60,666 nucleotides of DNA from an uncultured Alphaproteobacteria bacterium (GTDB taxonomy: Bacteria > Pseudomonadota > Alphaproteobacteria > UBA8366 > JADFVY01), in NCBI GenBank assembly GCA_947259795.1, contig CAMYNJ010000024.1, positions 1-60,666 on the forward strand, written 5' to 3'. Both the position numbers and the translations under genes were made by a program. The notes under the pieces were generated by a model that was not told the DNA's origin, made no database searches, and saw nothing but the letters and a program-made list of their open reading frames with translations. Of this stretch, positions 18,071-26,970 are shown one piece after another. The stretch's first letter is position 1; every line of letters begins with the position of its first letter.

Positions 18071-18450
18071 ATGAATAATCTCGCGCTACGGACGTATATC
18101 CCCTCGAAGTCAGTCAATCCTGTCATGCAATATGTTACTGAAACGCAAATAATTCTATCATTTAAAAACAATAGGTTATCGTGGATTGATCGAAAAATAA
18201 CAAGATATATAAACAAAAATGGTATTGCTTCGAGACGGCGCCCGCTCGAGAGGATTTGCCCCGATACGCCGAAAAGTGGCAATTTCGGGTGTTCTTTTGA
18301 TTTATGAAATACCTCTTTCGTATCATATCCGTTCGCGGCGACACATCGCGCCCGAAAGTAGAGTTTTCCCGAAAAAATTATCAGTCCGCCGATGGTTGAC
18401 CTGCCTGCCGCCCGCCTGCAATTCTCCCACCTTCCAATCCTGGAGGATTC
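18071..18450. other. AT-rich intergenic region
   Basis: About 380 bases with clearly lower GC than the surroundings, especially 18120-18240, where A-runs and AATA/ATAT motifs dominate. I see no gene. It separates the secreted-protein gene (minus) from the acyl-CoA synthetase (plus), so it should contain both promoters. The composition break could also mark an old insertion junction. Confidence 0.5.
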
Positions 18451-19971
18451 ATGAACCTGGCTTCACTGCTCGATCGCGCGGGGCGTTGTTTCGCCAGCAG
18501 GCCGGCGCTGGCGCTGGGCGGACGGGTGGTCCTTGACTACCGTTTGCTGGCGGGGCGTGTTTCGGTGATCGCCGCCAATCTGCGTGGACAATTGGGGCTG
18601 AAGCCCGGGGACCGGGTGGCGCTGGTGATGAAAAATTGCCCGGAATATGCCGAACTGATGTTTGCCTGCTGGCATGCAGGTCTGACCGCCGTGCCGGTCA
18701 ACGCCAAGCTGGCAGGGGCCGAATTCCGCTACATCCTCGACCATAGCGGCGCGCGCGTCGGCTTCACAACTCCAGACCTGACGACGACGGTGGGCGCGCT
18801 GACCGGCCCACAGGCTGTGATTGAGGTGGGCGGTGCAGAATGGCGGCGGCTGGGTGAGGGCGACGGCATGGGCGTCGCACCCTGCGATTCCGACGATGTC
18901 GCCTGGCTGTTCTATACCAGCGGCACCACCGGCCGGCCCAAGGGGGCGATGCTTACCCATCGCAATCTTTTCGCCATGAATTGGGGCTATTTCGCCGATG
19001 TGGACGCGATCGCGCCCGGTGACGCCATCCTGCATGCCGCGCCGATGTCGCACGGCTCGGGCCTTTACATCATCCCCCATGTGGCGGCGGGCGCGGCGCA
19101 AATCGTCCCGGAATCGGGCGGGTTCGAGCCGGACGAGATATTCAACCTGTTCGCCGCCCACCGCGGGATCGCCATGTTCGCCGCGCCGACCATGGTCCAC
19201 CGGCTGGTCGCGGCCGCCGAGTCCGCCGATCCCGACCTCACGGGCCTCAAGACCGTTATCTACGGCGGCGGTCCGATGTATGTCGAAGACTGCAAGCGGG
19301 CGATCGGCGTGCTGGGCGACCGCTTGGCGCAGATCTACGGCCAGGGTGAAAGCCCGATGACCATCACCTCGCTGGCCAGACACCGCTTCCCCAAGGCGGG
19401 CGAGCCCTACTACGAGGAGAGGTTGGCCTCGGTCGGCATGCCCTTCGGCATCGTCGATGTTCGGGTGGTGGACGGCGACGACGCGCCGCTGCCGCCGGGC
19501 GAGGCCGGTGAAATCCTGGTGCGCGGCGATTCCGTCATGCGCGGCTACTGGGATAACGAACAGGCCACCGCCGAGACCCTGCGCGGCGGCTGGCTGCATA
19601 CCGGCGATATCGGCGCCTTCGACGGGGACGGCTATCTGACGCTGAAGGATCGCAGCAAGGATGTCATCATTTCCGGCGGAACCAACATCTATCCGCGCGA
19701 GGTCGAGGAGGTGCTGCTGCAGCATCCGGACGTGCGCGAGATCTCGGTCATCGGCAAACCCGACCCCGAATGGGGCGAGAGTATCGTCGCCTTCGTGGTC
19801 GCCCAGCCGGGGCGGTCGGTTTCGCCGGAAGAGCTCGACCGTCTGTGTCTCGACCGCATCGCCCGCTTCAAGCGCCCGAAGGAATACCGGTTCCTTGATT
19901 CCCTGCCGAAAAACAACTACGGCAAGGTTCTGAAAACCGAGCTGCGGCAATTGCTTAGCGACAATCGCTAA
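18451..19971 (+). CDS. AMP-forming acyl-CoA synthetase
   Basis: A 506-residue member of the ANL superfamily. The adenylation motif YTSGTTGRPKGAMLTHRN lies at about 155-172, with IYGQGES (A5-like), GWLHTGDIGAFDGDGYL and the C-terminal catalytic-lysine motif PKNNYGKVLKTEL. It activates a carboxylic acid to the acyl-AMP and then the CoA thioester; chain length cannot be read from the sequence. The GGAGG site just before 18451 supports the start. There is no co-directional partner nearby, so it is probably monocistronic. Confidence 0.95.
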   Translation: MNLASLLDRAGRCFASRPALALGGRVVLDYRLLAGRVSVIAANLRGQLGLKPGDRVALVMKNCPEYAELMFACWHAGLTAVPVNAKLAGAEFRYILDHSGARVGFTTPDLTTTVGALTGPQAVIEVGGAEWRRLGEGDGMGVAPCDSDDVAWLFYTSGTTGRPKGAMLTHRNLFAMNWGYFADVDAIAPGDAILHAAPMSHGSGLYIIPHVAAGAAQIVPESGGFEPDEIFNLFAAHRGIAMFAAPTMVHRLVAAAESADPDLTGLKTVIYGGGPMYVEDCKRAIGVLGDRLAQIYGQGESPMTITSLARHRFPKAGEPYYEERLASVGMPFGIVDVRVVDGDDAPLPPGEAGEILVRGDSVMRGYWDNEQATAETLRGGWLHTGDIGAFDGDGYLTLKDRSKDVIISGGTNIYPREVEEVLLQHPDVREISVIGKPDPEWGESIVAFVVAQPGRSVSPEELDRLCLDRIARFKRPKEYRFLDSLPKNNYGKVLKTELRQLLSDNR

Positions 19972-20064
19972 AATCCCGGACTTTTTCGCGACGGAATCCC
20001 GCCTGCTCCTGCGTTCAAGGATCATTGGTTCAACGATCCCTTGGAACATTGAAGGAGACAGACA

Positions 20065-20505
20065 ATGAATATTCGCAGCACCCTTATCGCCCTGGCGATC
20101 TCGGCGGCCCTGCCCGGCATCGCGCTGGCGGCGACTGGCGAGGATAACGGCGACAAGCATATGAAGGACCGGTTCGACCGGCTGGACCAGGACGGCAACG
20201 GACGGGTCGACCAAGAAGAATTCAAGGCCGGCGGCAAGTTCCTGTTCGCCCGGATGGATGTCGACGGCGACGGCGTCATCACGATGGCCGAACTGGAAGA
20301 GCATGATCGCGCCGAACGGATCGCCAAACGATTCGAGCGAATGGACGCCGACAGCGACGGCAAGGTCACGACCGACGAATTCGCCCAGGCCGGCGCGAAG
20401 CTGTTCCAGCGCCTGGACGACAACGAAGACGGCTATCTGTCCAAGGGCGAACTCGAAAAGCGCCGCCACGGTGGCGGCAAGGGCGGCCCCGAGGGCCAGA
20501 ACTGA
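20065..20505 (+). CDS. Exported four-EF-hand protein (first of two)
   Basis: A 146-residue protein with a signal peptide (1-22, cleavage after ALA). It has four canonical EF-hand loops beginning at Asp41, Asp65, Asp94 and Asp118, each with acidic residues at positions 1, 3, 5 and 12. The tail is Gly/Lys-rich. It should bind Ca2+, or another divalent cation, in the periplasm. A GGAGA ribosome site precedes it. A second EF-hand gene follows after 73 bases, then the ECF sigma operon. Confidence 0.93.
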   Translation: MNIRSTLIALAISAALPGIALAATGEDNGDKHMKDRFDRLDQDGNGRVDQEEFKAGGKFLFARMDVDGDGVITMAELEEHDRAERIAKRFERMDADSDGKVTTDEFAQAGAKLFQRLDDNEDGYLSKGELEKRRHGGGKGGPEGQN

Positions 20506-20578
20506 ATGGTGGCAGGATGCGGTGGTCGTTTGGCCGCCGCGTCCCTTGCACGCGATAAGCAAGAACAGGAGACGGATA

Positions 20579-21004
20579 ATGAAATACGGAATCCTTACAA
20601 TACTGGCCGGTTTGGCCCTCGTTGCGCCCCTGCCGGCATTCGCCACGTCCGGCGACGACGAGTCCCTTAATCATGTGGAGAAGCGTTTTGAACGGCTGGA
20701 CCGCGACCATGACGGCCGCGTCACCATGAGCGAATTGGAGCGGGCCCGCGGCGGCTGCTTCCGGCGCTCGGACCGGAACCGTGACAGCCACCTCGATCCA
20801 GCCGAATTTGCAGATATGCTGCATGATGTCTCGCGGTCCGTGGCTGACCGGCGATTCGCGACGCTCGACGCCAACGATGACGAACGCCTCGGCTATGACG
20901 AGTTCATGGCCCGGCCCGCAGGGTTGTTCGGGTTGATCGACAGCAACGGTGACGGAGTGCTGACGCTGGCGGAGGCACGATCCTTCAAACGCGGGATCGA
21001 ATGA
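20579..21004 (+). CDS. Exported four-EF-hand protein (second of two)
   Basis: A 141-residue protein starting at the ATG at 20579 after AGGAGACGG, giving a signal peptide cleaved near residue 22 (AFA-TSG). EF-hand loops start at Asp41, Asp65, Asp97 and Asp121; the second and third are less canonical. One free cysteine (Cys60) is present. It is a paralogue of the gene upstream and lies 58 bases before the ECF sigma factor, suggesting a common regulon. Confidence 0.92.
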   Translation: MKYGILTILAGLALVAPLPAFATSGDDESLNHVEKRFERLDRDHDGRVTMSELERARGGCFRRSDRNRDSHLDPAEFADMLHDVSRSVADRRFATLDANDDERLGYDEFMARPAGLFGLIDSNGDGVLTLAEARSFKRGIE

Positions 21005-21062
21005 CCCGCCCATGCACAGAACCACCTTGCCGCATCCCGGCATATCCGCGCTATGATCGCTT

Positions 21063-21650
21063 ATGGCGCCTGACCGGGACGCAGAAACGGACTCCGTCCA
21101 GGCCGACGCCGCGCTTGTCGCGCGCGTCGGTTCCGGCGATTCGGCGGCCTGCCGTTCGCTCATGGAGGCGCATCTTGGCCGCGTCCATGCTTTCGCCTGG
21201 CGCATGCTGGGCGATGCCGGCGAGGCGGAGGACGTGGCGCAGGAGGCTTTCCTGCGGCTCTGGCGTCAGGCGGGCAAGTGGCGCGCCGAGGCGCGGGTCG
21301 GCACCTGGCTGCATCGCGTCGCCCATAATCTCTGTGTCGACCGGCTGCGCAAGCGCCGCGGCGATATCGGCGGAGAACTGCCGGACCTACCTGACCCAGC
21401 CCTTGGCCCTGCCGGTGAACACCAGCGCACCCAGGTTGCCCGCAGGGTGGAGGCCGCGCTGGCCTGCCTGCCGGAACGCCAGCGCGCGGCGATTGCCCTG
21501 GTGCATTACCAGGAGTTGGGCAATATCGAAGCGGCCGATATCATGGGGGTCAGCGTGCAGGCACTGGAATCGCTGCTGTCGCGCGGCCGCCGCGGCTTGC
21601 GCGAGGCCTTGGCCGGCCTGCGCGACGATCTGATGGGGGATATCCAATGA
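21063..21650 (+). CDS. ECF-family RNA polymerase sigma factor
   Basis: A 195-residue protein with sigma region 2 at about 35-100 (GEAEDVAQEAFLRLWRQ, then TWLHRVAHNLCVDRLRKRR) and region 4 at about 135-185 (LPERQRAAIALVHYQELG, SVQALESLLSRGRRGL). The compact, two-domain layout is that of ECF (group 4) factors. It overlaps the downstream anti-sigma candidate by an ATGA at 21647, the usual arrangement for a sigma/anti-sigma pair. Confidence 0.95.
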   Translation: MAPDRDAETDSVQADAALVARVGSGDSAACRSLMEAHLGRVHAFAWRMLGDAGEAEDVAQEAFLRLWRQAGKWRAEARVGTWLHRVAHNLCVDRLRKRRGDIGGELPDLPDPALGPAGEHQRTQVARRVEAALACLPERQRAAIALVHYQELGNIEAADIMGVSVQALESLLSRGRRGLREALAGLRDDLMGDIQ

Positions 21651-22090
21651 CGGGGGAAGGCAAGGAACCGATGGATCTGGCGAGACTGAGGGAACTTCTG
21701 GACGCCTATGGCGCCGATCCGCGCCACTGGCCGGCGGGCGAACGTGCGGCTGCCGAGGCATTGATCGCCGAATCGGCGGCGGCGGCAACCTTGCGCGACG
21801 ACGCGGCTGCCCTGGACATGCTGATGGACCTTTCCGCCGCGCCTGCCCCCTCGCCGGAACTGATGGCGCGGGTGCTGGCCGCCCGCGAACCATCCGGCTG
21901 GTTCTCCGTCCTGTGGCCTTTCGGCCCGGCCTGGCAACCGGTTTCGGCGATGGCCGCGGCAGCGGTGCTGGGCATCGCCATCGGTGCCGCTGCACCGGAT
22001 ATCGTCATTCCCGATTATGGCGACAGCGCCATCGCCGAGGTCGAGAGCCTCTCGCTCGGCCCCTCGCTGAACCTGGACAACGGACTATGA
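21647..22090 (+). CDS. Putative membrane-anchored anti-sigma factor
   Basis: A 147-residue protein. The N-terminal cytoplasmic part contains DAYGADPRHWPAGERAAAEAL, a motif I associate with small proteins encoded next to alphaproteobacterial ECF factors. A single span lies at about 98-116 and a short acidic periplasmic tail follows. It is coupled to the sigma gene upstream and to the sensor gene downstream by ATGA overlaps. Function as anti-sigma is inferred from topology and position. Confidence 0.75.
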   Translation: MTGEGKEPMDLARLRELLDAYGADPRHWPAGERAAAEALIAESAAAATLRDDAAALDMLMDLSAAPAPSPELMARVLAAREPSGWFSVLWPFGPAWQPVSAMAAAAVLGIAIGAAAPDIVIPDYGDSAIAEVESLSLGPSLNLDNGL

Positions 22091-22608
22091 CCATGCCTTC
22101 CACACGCAAGCTGGCGATCGTTCTGGCGGTCTCGATCGGGCTCAACCTGTTCCTCGGCGGTGCCATCGCCTCCGCCTGGCTCGTCAAGCGCCAGTATGGC
22201 GGTTTGCGCCCACCGCCACAGGTGGGCATGGCGGGTGACTTCGATTTCCGCGGCGGGCTGGCGGCGCTGGGCAGTGAGGCCCGGCCGCTCGCCCGCGAGA
22301 TAAGGCGCGAATATGGCCCGCGCCTGCGCGAGGCCGGCAAGGCCATGCAAGACGCCCGCCGCGAGGTCGGTCGCATGCTGCGCGCTGACCAGATCGACCC
22401 GGTCGCGCTGGATGTGGCGCTGGCAGATATTCGAAAGCGTTCCGATGATGCCCAGGCCGTGATGCATCAGGTGTTGATGGAGGCGATAACAAAACTGACT
22501 CCCGACCAACGCCGAAAATTTATCGAAGCCGCCATGCGGCGCGGCCCCGGCGGCGACCGCCGCTCGCCTCCCGGTGGACCGTCGCCAGAGGGGCCGCCCG
22601 AAGGTTAA
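22087..22608 (+). CDS. CnrX/ZraP-like periplasmic metal-sensor family protein
   Basis: A 173-residue protein: N-terminal membrane anchor at about 8-32, then a helical hairpin (residues 65-150) and a Pro/Gly-rich tail. The layout and the [16 protein letters not shown] segment fit the Metal_resist (periplasmic heavy-metal sensor) family. His127 and Met131 reproduce the His-x3-Met pair of the CnrX nickel site as I recall it, but the upstream paired histidines of CnrX are absent. The ATG at 22087 overlaps the anti-sigma stop. Together the three genes resemble CnrH-CnrY-CnrX. Confidence 0.8.
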   Translation: MTMPSTRKLAIVLAVSIGLNLFLGGAIASAWLVKRQYGGLRPPPQVGMAGDFDFRGGLAALGSEARPLAREIRREYGPRLREAGKAMQDARREVGRMLRADQIDPVALDVALADIRKRSDDAQAVMHQVLMEAITKLTPDQRRKFIEAAMRRGPGGDRRSPPGGPSPEGPPEG

Positions 22609-23018
22609 CTGTCTCCGTCGCTCGACTTCAGCTTCATCGCCGCGGAGTTCATGCAGTAGCGCTGGCCCGTGGGCTCCGGGCCGTCTTCGAAAACATGGCC
22701 GAGATGGGCGTCGCAGGCGGCGCAGAGCACCTCGGTGCGGCGCATGAAGAGGCTGCGGTCCTCCTCGGTCGCCACCGCCTCTTCTGTGATCGGTGCCCAG
22801 AAGCTGGGCCAGCCGCTGCCGGACTCGTATTTCTTATCCGAATCGAAGAGAGGATTGCCGCAGCAGGTGCAGACATAGGTCCCCGGCGTCTTGCAGTCGT
22901 TCAGTTCGCCTGTGAAGGGGCGCTCCGTGCCCTTCTTGCGGCAAATTTTGAACTGTTCGGGCGTCAGTTCGCGGGCCCATTCCTCGTCGCTCTTGCGGAT
23001 TTTCTCGATCGCCATCAT
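22605..23018 (-). CDS. msrB: Peptide-methionine (R)-S-oxide reductase
   Basis: A 137-residue cytoplasmic MsrB that repairs methionine-R-sulfoxide. Zinc-binding CxxC pairs are in [11 protein letters not shown] and [18 protein letters not shown]; the catalytic cysteine is in [10 protein letters not shown]. The GSGWPSFW motif is also present. The first ATG (23018) overlaps the chaC stop; the second, at 23015, has better spacing from GGAGAGGG. It converges on the sensor gene, overlapping it by 4 bases. Confidence 0.96.
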   Translation of the reverse strand: MMAIEKIRKSDEEWARELTPEQFKICRKKGTERPFTGELNDCKTPGTYVCTCCGNPLFDSDKKYESGSGWPSFWAPITEEAVATEEDRSLFMRRTEVLCAACDAHLGHVFEDGPEPTGQRYCMNSAAMKLKSSDGDS

Positions 23019-23695
23019 CCCTCTCCGTTCGTTCGCGCATAGTCGCGCACCTTGTCGCGAATCCGGTGCAGCGGCCGCTCGCCGATCCCCAACTCGTCAA
23101 GATGCGCGACCGTGTTTTCCAGATAGTCGCGGCTGCTGCCCAGCCGCCCTTCCGCGGTCGCCAGCGTCCTGGCCAGCGTCTCCATCGGCAACTTGCCGGC
23201 GTAGCGCTCGCCCTGGCGGTTGATGACCCAGGTGATGGCCCTCACCTCGCCTGTGTCGCAGCGCGCCGTGACCCAGCGCGGATTGTAGCCGTCGGCGACC
23301 ATCTCGCGCTGCCACAACAAGGGCAGTTCGGTTTCCCGGTCCCGCGCCGCGACGCGATAGGCGACGCCGCAACAGGATCCGCCGCGGTCCAGCGCCAGCA
23401 CCAGCCCCGGATTGTCCGGTGTGCCGCGACCGACCGGCGTCCACAGGCAGAAACTGCGATGCCAGCCACGGATCAGGCAGGGCTGGCGATCCGCATAATG
23501 GAAGGCCGGGTTCCACATCAGCGAGCCATAGCCGAAAATCCAGACATCCTCGTCCGCGCCCACTCCCGCCAGCATCCGTGCACGCGATTCCGCCCGCTCC
23601 TCGTCAGTGCAGCGGCGCATCAGGCCAAGTCGTTCGGCTTCCCGCCCGATTTCCTCGAACAACCCGTCGCGAATACAGTTCCGGCCGTAAGTCAT
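23015..23695 (-). CDS. ChaC-type gamma-glutamylcyclotransferase
   Basis: A 226-residue protein with the family motif [14 protein letters not shown] near residue 54 and the catalytic-glutamate region [19 protein letters not shown]. ChaC enzymes cleave glutathione to 5-oxoproline and Cys-Gly. It is translationally coupled to msrB, so the pair links glutathione turnover with oxidised-methionine repair. Confidence 0.94.
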   Translation of the reverse strand: MTYGRNCIRDGLFEEIGREAERLGLMRRCTDEERAESRARMLAGVGADEDVWIFGYGSLMWNPAFHYADRQPCLIRGWHRSFCLWTPVGRGTPDNPGLVLALDRGGSCCGVAYRVAARDRETELPLLWQREMVADGYNPRWVTARCDTGEVRAITWVINRQGERYAGKLPMETLARTLATAEGRLGSSRDYLENTVAHLDELGIGERPLHRIRDKVRDYARTNGEG

Positions 23696-23713
23696 GCTTG
23701 TTTATTTAGGGTG

Positions 23714-25330
23714 TTAAAGCCTTCCGTCATAGGCCTGGCGACCGATTGCCGCGGAAATTACCGTGAAAGTCTCGGCGGCGAGCCCGTCTTCGACGGCCTT
23801 CGCCAGCGCCTTGCGGTCGCGCACGGCCACGCCGTTGCCGCCCATGGCCTTTGCCATCGCGGTGAAGTCGGTGCCGCCGAAATCGACGCCGAGACTCTCC
23901 AGTTCCGCCTCGCGCTGTTTCTTCTCGATCAGCGCCAGCGATTCGTCGACGAAAACGATAATGACGATCGGCAGCTTCATGTCGCGCGCCGTGGCCAGTT
24001 CCCCCAGCACCATTTCCAACCCGGCGTCGCCGGTGAAGGCGACCACCGGCCTGTCCGGCGCGGCCTGCTTCACGCCCATGGCCAGCGGCAAGGCGCAGCC
24101 CATGGTGCCGAATCCGGTGGATTGCAGCAGCGTCCTGGGTTTTTTGCAGTGCCAGACTTGGCTCAGCAATATCCGGTGCGCCCCGGTGTCTACCGTCGCG
24201 ATGCCGTCTTCGGGCAGGACCTTGCGGACCTCGTCGGCGATCGCTGCAGGGCCCCAGTCCTCGTCGCCACGGAAGGCCACTGCCATTTCCTGGCGCACCC
24301 GGGCCGGTTCGCTGTCGGGCCAGGAGTCCGGATTAGGGGTCAGCTTGATCGCCATCGTGCGCAGACTGGCGCCGATATCGCCGACGAAGCTGACATTCGC
24401 CATATGGACGTAATGGGTGTTCGGCGCGCCGGCGAATTCGATGACCGGTTTTTCCGTGGCGTCCCATGGCGCGGTCCAGGCGTGGCGCATCTCCACCGGG
24501 TCGTAGCCGACCAGAATTAGCAAGTCGGCCCGGTCGATCAACGGCATGATGTGGTCGTCGGCGATCGGCGACAGGCCCACCGCTCCCAGCGACAGGGCGT
24601 CGTCCTCGGGGAACACGCCCTTGGCCTTGTAAGTGGTGATGACGGGGATCGAGAAATCCATCGCCAGCGCCCTCAGCATGTCCGGCGCATCCTTGTATTC
24701 CAGCGCCTCCATGCCGACGATCATCAGTGGCCGCTCCGCGCCCGACAGCAGATGCCGCGCACTCACCAGATCCTCGCTGCTGGCCGGCTGGGTCGGGATC
24801 GGCCGCGGCCGGCGCACCGGCGACGCATCGGGCTCCAGCGCCGCGCCGGCGACCATCGGCAGATCTACATGCACCGGGCCGGGTGGGCCGTCGAAGGCGA
24901 TCGACATAGCCTTGTCGATAATCGCATCGGCGGCGCCGGGAACCACCTCGAAGCTGGCCTTCACCACGGGCCGGATGATGGCGCCATGGTCGATCACCTG
25001 GTGGGTGTAGGTATGGCGTTCCCAGGGATCGACGGAGCCGGTGATGAAGATCAGCGGCACTCGGTCCAGCTTGGCGTTGGCCACCACGTTCACCGCATTC
25101 GCCATGCCCGGACCGATGGTGGTCAGAAGCACCGGCGGGCGACCGGTCGCCTGCCAGGCGCCCTCAGCCATGAAGCCGGCATTGTTTTCATGCTTGGTCA
25201 GGACGAATTCGATCCCCACCTCGCGCAACGCCTCCATCAGCACCAGCACCTCCCCGCCGGGGATGCCGTAGACATATTTGCAGCCGGCCTCCTTGAGGCG
25301 TTGGGCAATCAGTTGCGCGGCGGTGGCCAT
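23714..25330 (-). CDS. Acetolactate-synthase-like thiamine-pyrophosphate enzyme
   Basis: A 538-residue ThDP-dependent enzyme with the catalytic glutamate in TKHENNAGFMAEG (Glu48), a central FAD/nucleotide-like domain and a C-terminal ThDP domain. In the ThDP motif the usual GDG...NN pattern reads GDAGLEM...IVFVDES, so the second conserved Asn position is Asp. It is annotated as acetolactate-synthase-like rather than IlvB because no IlvN follows and the partner is an acyl-CoA dehydrogenase 19 bases upstream. An acyl-CoA lyase or decarboxylase role is possible. Substrate unknown. Confidence 0.88.
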   Translation of the reverse strand: MATAAQLIAQRLKEAGCKYVYGIPGGEVLVLMEALREVGIEFVLTKHENNAGFMAEGAWQATGRPPVLLTTIGPGMANAVNVVANAKLDRVPLIFITGSVDPWERHTYTHQVIDHGAIIRPVVKASFEVVPGAADAIIDKAMSIAFDGPPGPVHVDLPMVAGAALEPDASPVRRPRPIPTQPASSEDLVSARHLLSGAERPLMIVGMEALEYKDAPDMLRALAMDFSIPVITTYKAKGVFPEDDALSLGAVGLSPIADDHIMPLIDRADLLILVGYDPVEMRHAWTAPWDATEKPVIEFAGAPNTHYVHMANVSFVGDIGASLRTMAIKLTPNPDSWPDSEPARVRQEMAVAFRGDEDWGPAAIADEVRKVLPEDGIATVDTGAHRILLSQVWHCKKPRTLLQSTGFGTMGCALPLAMGVKQAAPDRPVVAFTGDAGLEMVLGELATARDMKLPIVIIVFVDESLALIEKKQREAELESLGVDFGGTDFTAMAKAMGGNGVAVRDRKALAKAVEDGLAAETFTVISAAIGRQAYDGRL

Positions 25331-25349
25331 TTCCCGGTTCCCTTCCCTT

Positions 25350-26558
25350 TTATGGTTTATGCGGCATGTTCAAATAGCCGTCACGGGTCTGCGGCAGCTT
25401 GCGGTTCAGAATGCGCGAAGCGACTACGGTTCTCAGTATCTGCGCGGTGCCGCCGCCGATGGTGAACATGCGCGCATCGCGCACCATACGTTCCAGCGGC
25501 AGGTCGCGTGAATAACCGGCGGCGCCGAATATTTGCAGTGCATCGTTGGTAACAGCAATCGCCGATTCGCTGGCGAAGATTTTGGCCTCTGCCGCCTGGG
25601 CGACGTCGGGGAAGCCCGTCCCGGCGCCCGCCGCCGCCCGGTGGAGCAGCAGGCGCGCCGCCTCGAGCCTGGTGTGCATGTCCACCAGCATCCATTGCAG
25701 CCCCTGGAACTCCGCGATCGGGCGGTCGAACTGGTGGCGCTCCTGGGCATAGTCGAGGGCCAGGCCATAGGCGCCCGCGGCGATCCCCAGGGCGACCGTG
25801 CCGGCGCCGAGGCGCTGGGCGTTGTAGGCATTCATCAGCCCGGCGAAGCCGCGCCGCACCCCTTCCGGCGGGATCAACGCCATGTCCTCGGAAATTTCCA
25901 GATCCTCGAAGAAAATCTCTGTCTCCGGAATGCCGCGCAGGCCCATGGCCTTCTCGCGGCGGCCGATCCGAAGGCCGGCCGGCTTATCCGCGTCGGCATC
26001 GCGCACGACGATGAATCCGGCGATGCCCTGGTCTACGCCGTCCTCGAAGACCCGGGCGAAAATCAGGTGCAGCCGCGACACCCCGCCGCCGGTGATCCAG
26101 TGCTTGCTGCCGTTGATGACGTAACGGTCGCCGCGCCGCTCGGCCCGCGTCGTCATTTGCGAGGCGGCGCTGCCGGCGCCGGGCTCGGTGATGCAGATGG
26201 CGGGCTTGTCGCCGGCCAGCACCAGTTCGGCCGCCAGCCGCTTCTGTTTCTCGGAGCCGTATTTCATGATCGCGCCAATGGCGCCCATGTTGCCCTCGAC
26301 GACGATGCGCGCGGTGACCCCGCAGACCCTGGCGATCTCCTCGACGATCAGCAGCACTTCCAGGTAGCCCAGGCCCTGGCCTCCGTACTCCTTGGGCAGG
26401 GTGAAGCCCATGAAGCCGGCCTTGACCAGGGTTTCGATGTTGTCCCAGGGATACGCTTCGCTGCGGTCGATCTCCGCCGCCCGCGGCGCGAACTCCTTCG
26501 ATGCCAGGGTTCGGGCATGTTGCTGCAGGTCTTTTTGCGTATCGCTCAACTCGAACAT
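25350..26558 (-). CDS. Acyl-CoA dehydrogenase family protein with altered catalytic positions
   Basis: A 402-residue flavoprotein with the usual N-terminal helical domain, the FAD/acyl motif CITEPGAGSAASQMTTRAERRG and the C-terminal LERMVRDARMFTIGGGTAQI block. The start is the ATG at 26558, which follows GGAG by 7 bases; an ATG at 26570 adds four residues without a site. At the MCAD-type catalytic position the motif is GGGT instead of EGT, and at the IVD/LCAD-type position it is AYNAQR instead of LDLER, so neither canonical glutamate is visible. It is paired with the ThDP enzyme downstream. Confidence 0.9.
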   Translation of the reverse strand: MFELSDTQKDLQQHARTLASKEFAPRAAEIDRSEAYPWDNIETLVKAGFMGFTLPKEYGGQGLGYLEVLLIVEEIARVCGVTARIVVEGNMGAIGAIMKYGSEKQKRLAAELVLAGDKPAICITEPGAGSAASQMTTRAERRGDRYVINGSKHWITGGGVSRLHLIFARVFEDGVDQGIAGFIVVRDADADKPAGLRIGRREKAMGLRGIPETEIFFEDLEISEDMALIPPEGVRRGFAGLMNAYNAQRLGAGTVALGIAAGAYGLALDYAQERHQFDRPIAEFQGLQWMLVDMHTRLEAARLLLHRAAAGAGTGFPDVAQAAEAKIFASESAIAVTNDALQIFGAAGYSRDLPLERMVRDARMFTIGGGTAQILRTVVASRILNRKLPQTRDGYLNMPHKP

Positions 26559-26638
26559 CGTCTTCTCCATGAACCCCTATTCGCATGGCCGCAAAATTAG
26601 CCGGGAGAATGCGCCTGTGCCAGCTTCCCGCACGGGCA

Positions 26639-26875
26639 CTATTGCAGTTTCTCCGATTCCAGATTCAACTGGTCGGGCTTCAGGTCCGGATGTTCGTCCA
26701 GAATCGGGTTGATGACCTGCTCGAAGGCCGCATCCAGGACATTCCCGATGGCACGTCGATAGTGGGCGAACTCTTCCTCGTCGGAAGTCTCGCGTATCAT
26801 CAGCATGGCGTCGTTCAGCTTGCCTCCATAGTCGAACATCAGGGCAAGAACGGACCGCGCGGTCGCTTTCTCCAT
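26639..26875 (-). CDS. Small helical protein of unknown function
   Basis: A 78-residue acidic protein (MEKATARSVLALMFDYGGKL..., ending NLESEKLQ) with amphipathic helices and no cysteine or membrane segment. GGAAGG lies 7 bases before the ATG at 26875; an ATG at 26896 would add MPMEGAD. I do not recognise the family. It lies alone between the acyl-CoA dehydrogenase and the MscS channel, both on the same strand. Confidence 0.6.
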   Translation of the reverse strand: MEKATARSVLALMFDYGGKLNDAMLMIRETSDEEEFAHYRRAIGNVLDAAFEQVINPILDEHPDLKPDQLNLESEKLQ

Positions 26876-26970
26876 ATCGGCACCTTCCATGGGCATCCGT
26901 TGCAGCGTGAGAATAACACGGCGTGACTATAGGGGAAGATAAGGTTTTCCCGGCCGTCGACGCGGTTCCG

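Noticed and set aside
20014-20046. Terminator between the acyl-CoA synthetase and first EF-hand gene
   Set aside because: CAAGGATC...GATCCCTTG pairs only with a bulge and has no T-run.
18463-20646. 727-codon open frame antisense to acyl-CoA synthetase
   Set aside because: High GC third positions make long antisense frames; the plus-strand gene has full ANL motifs.
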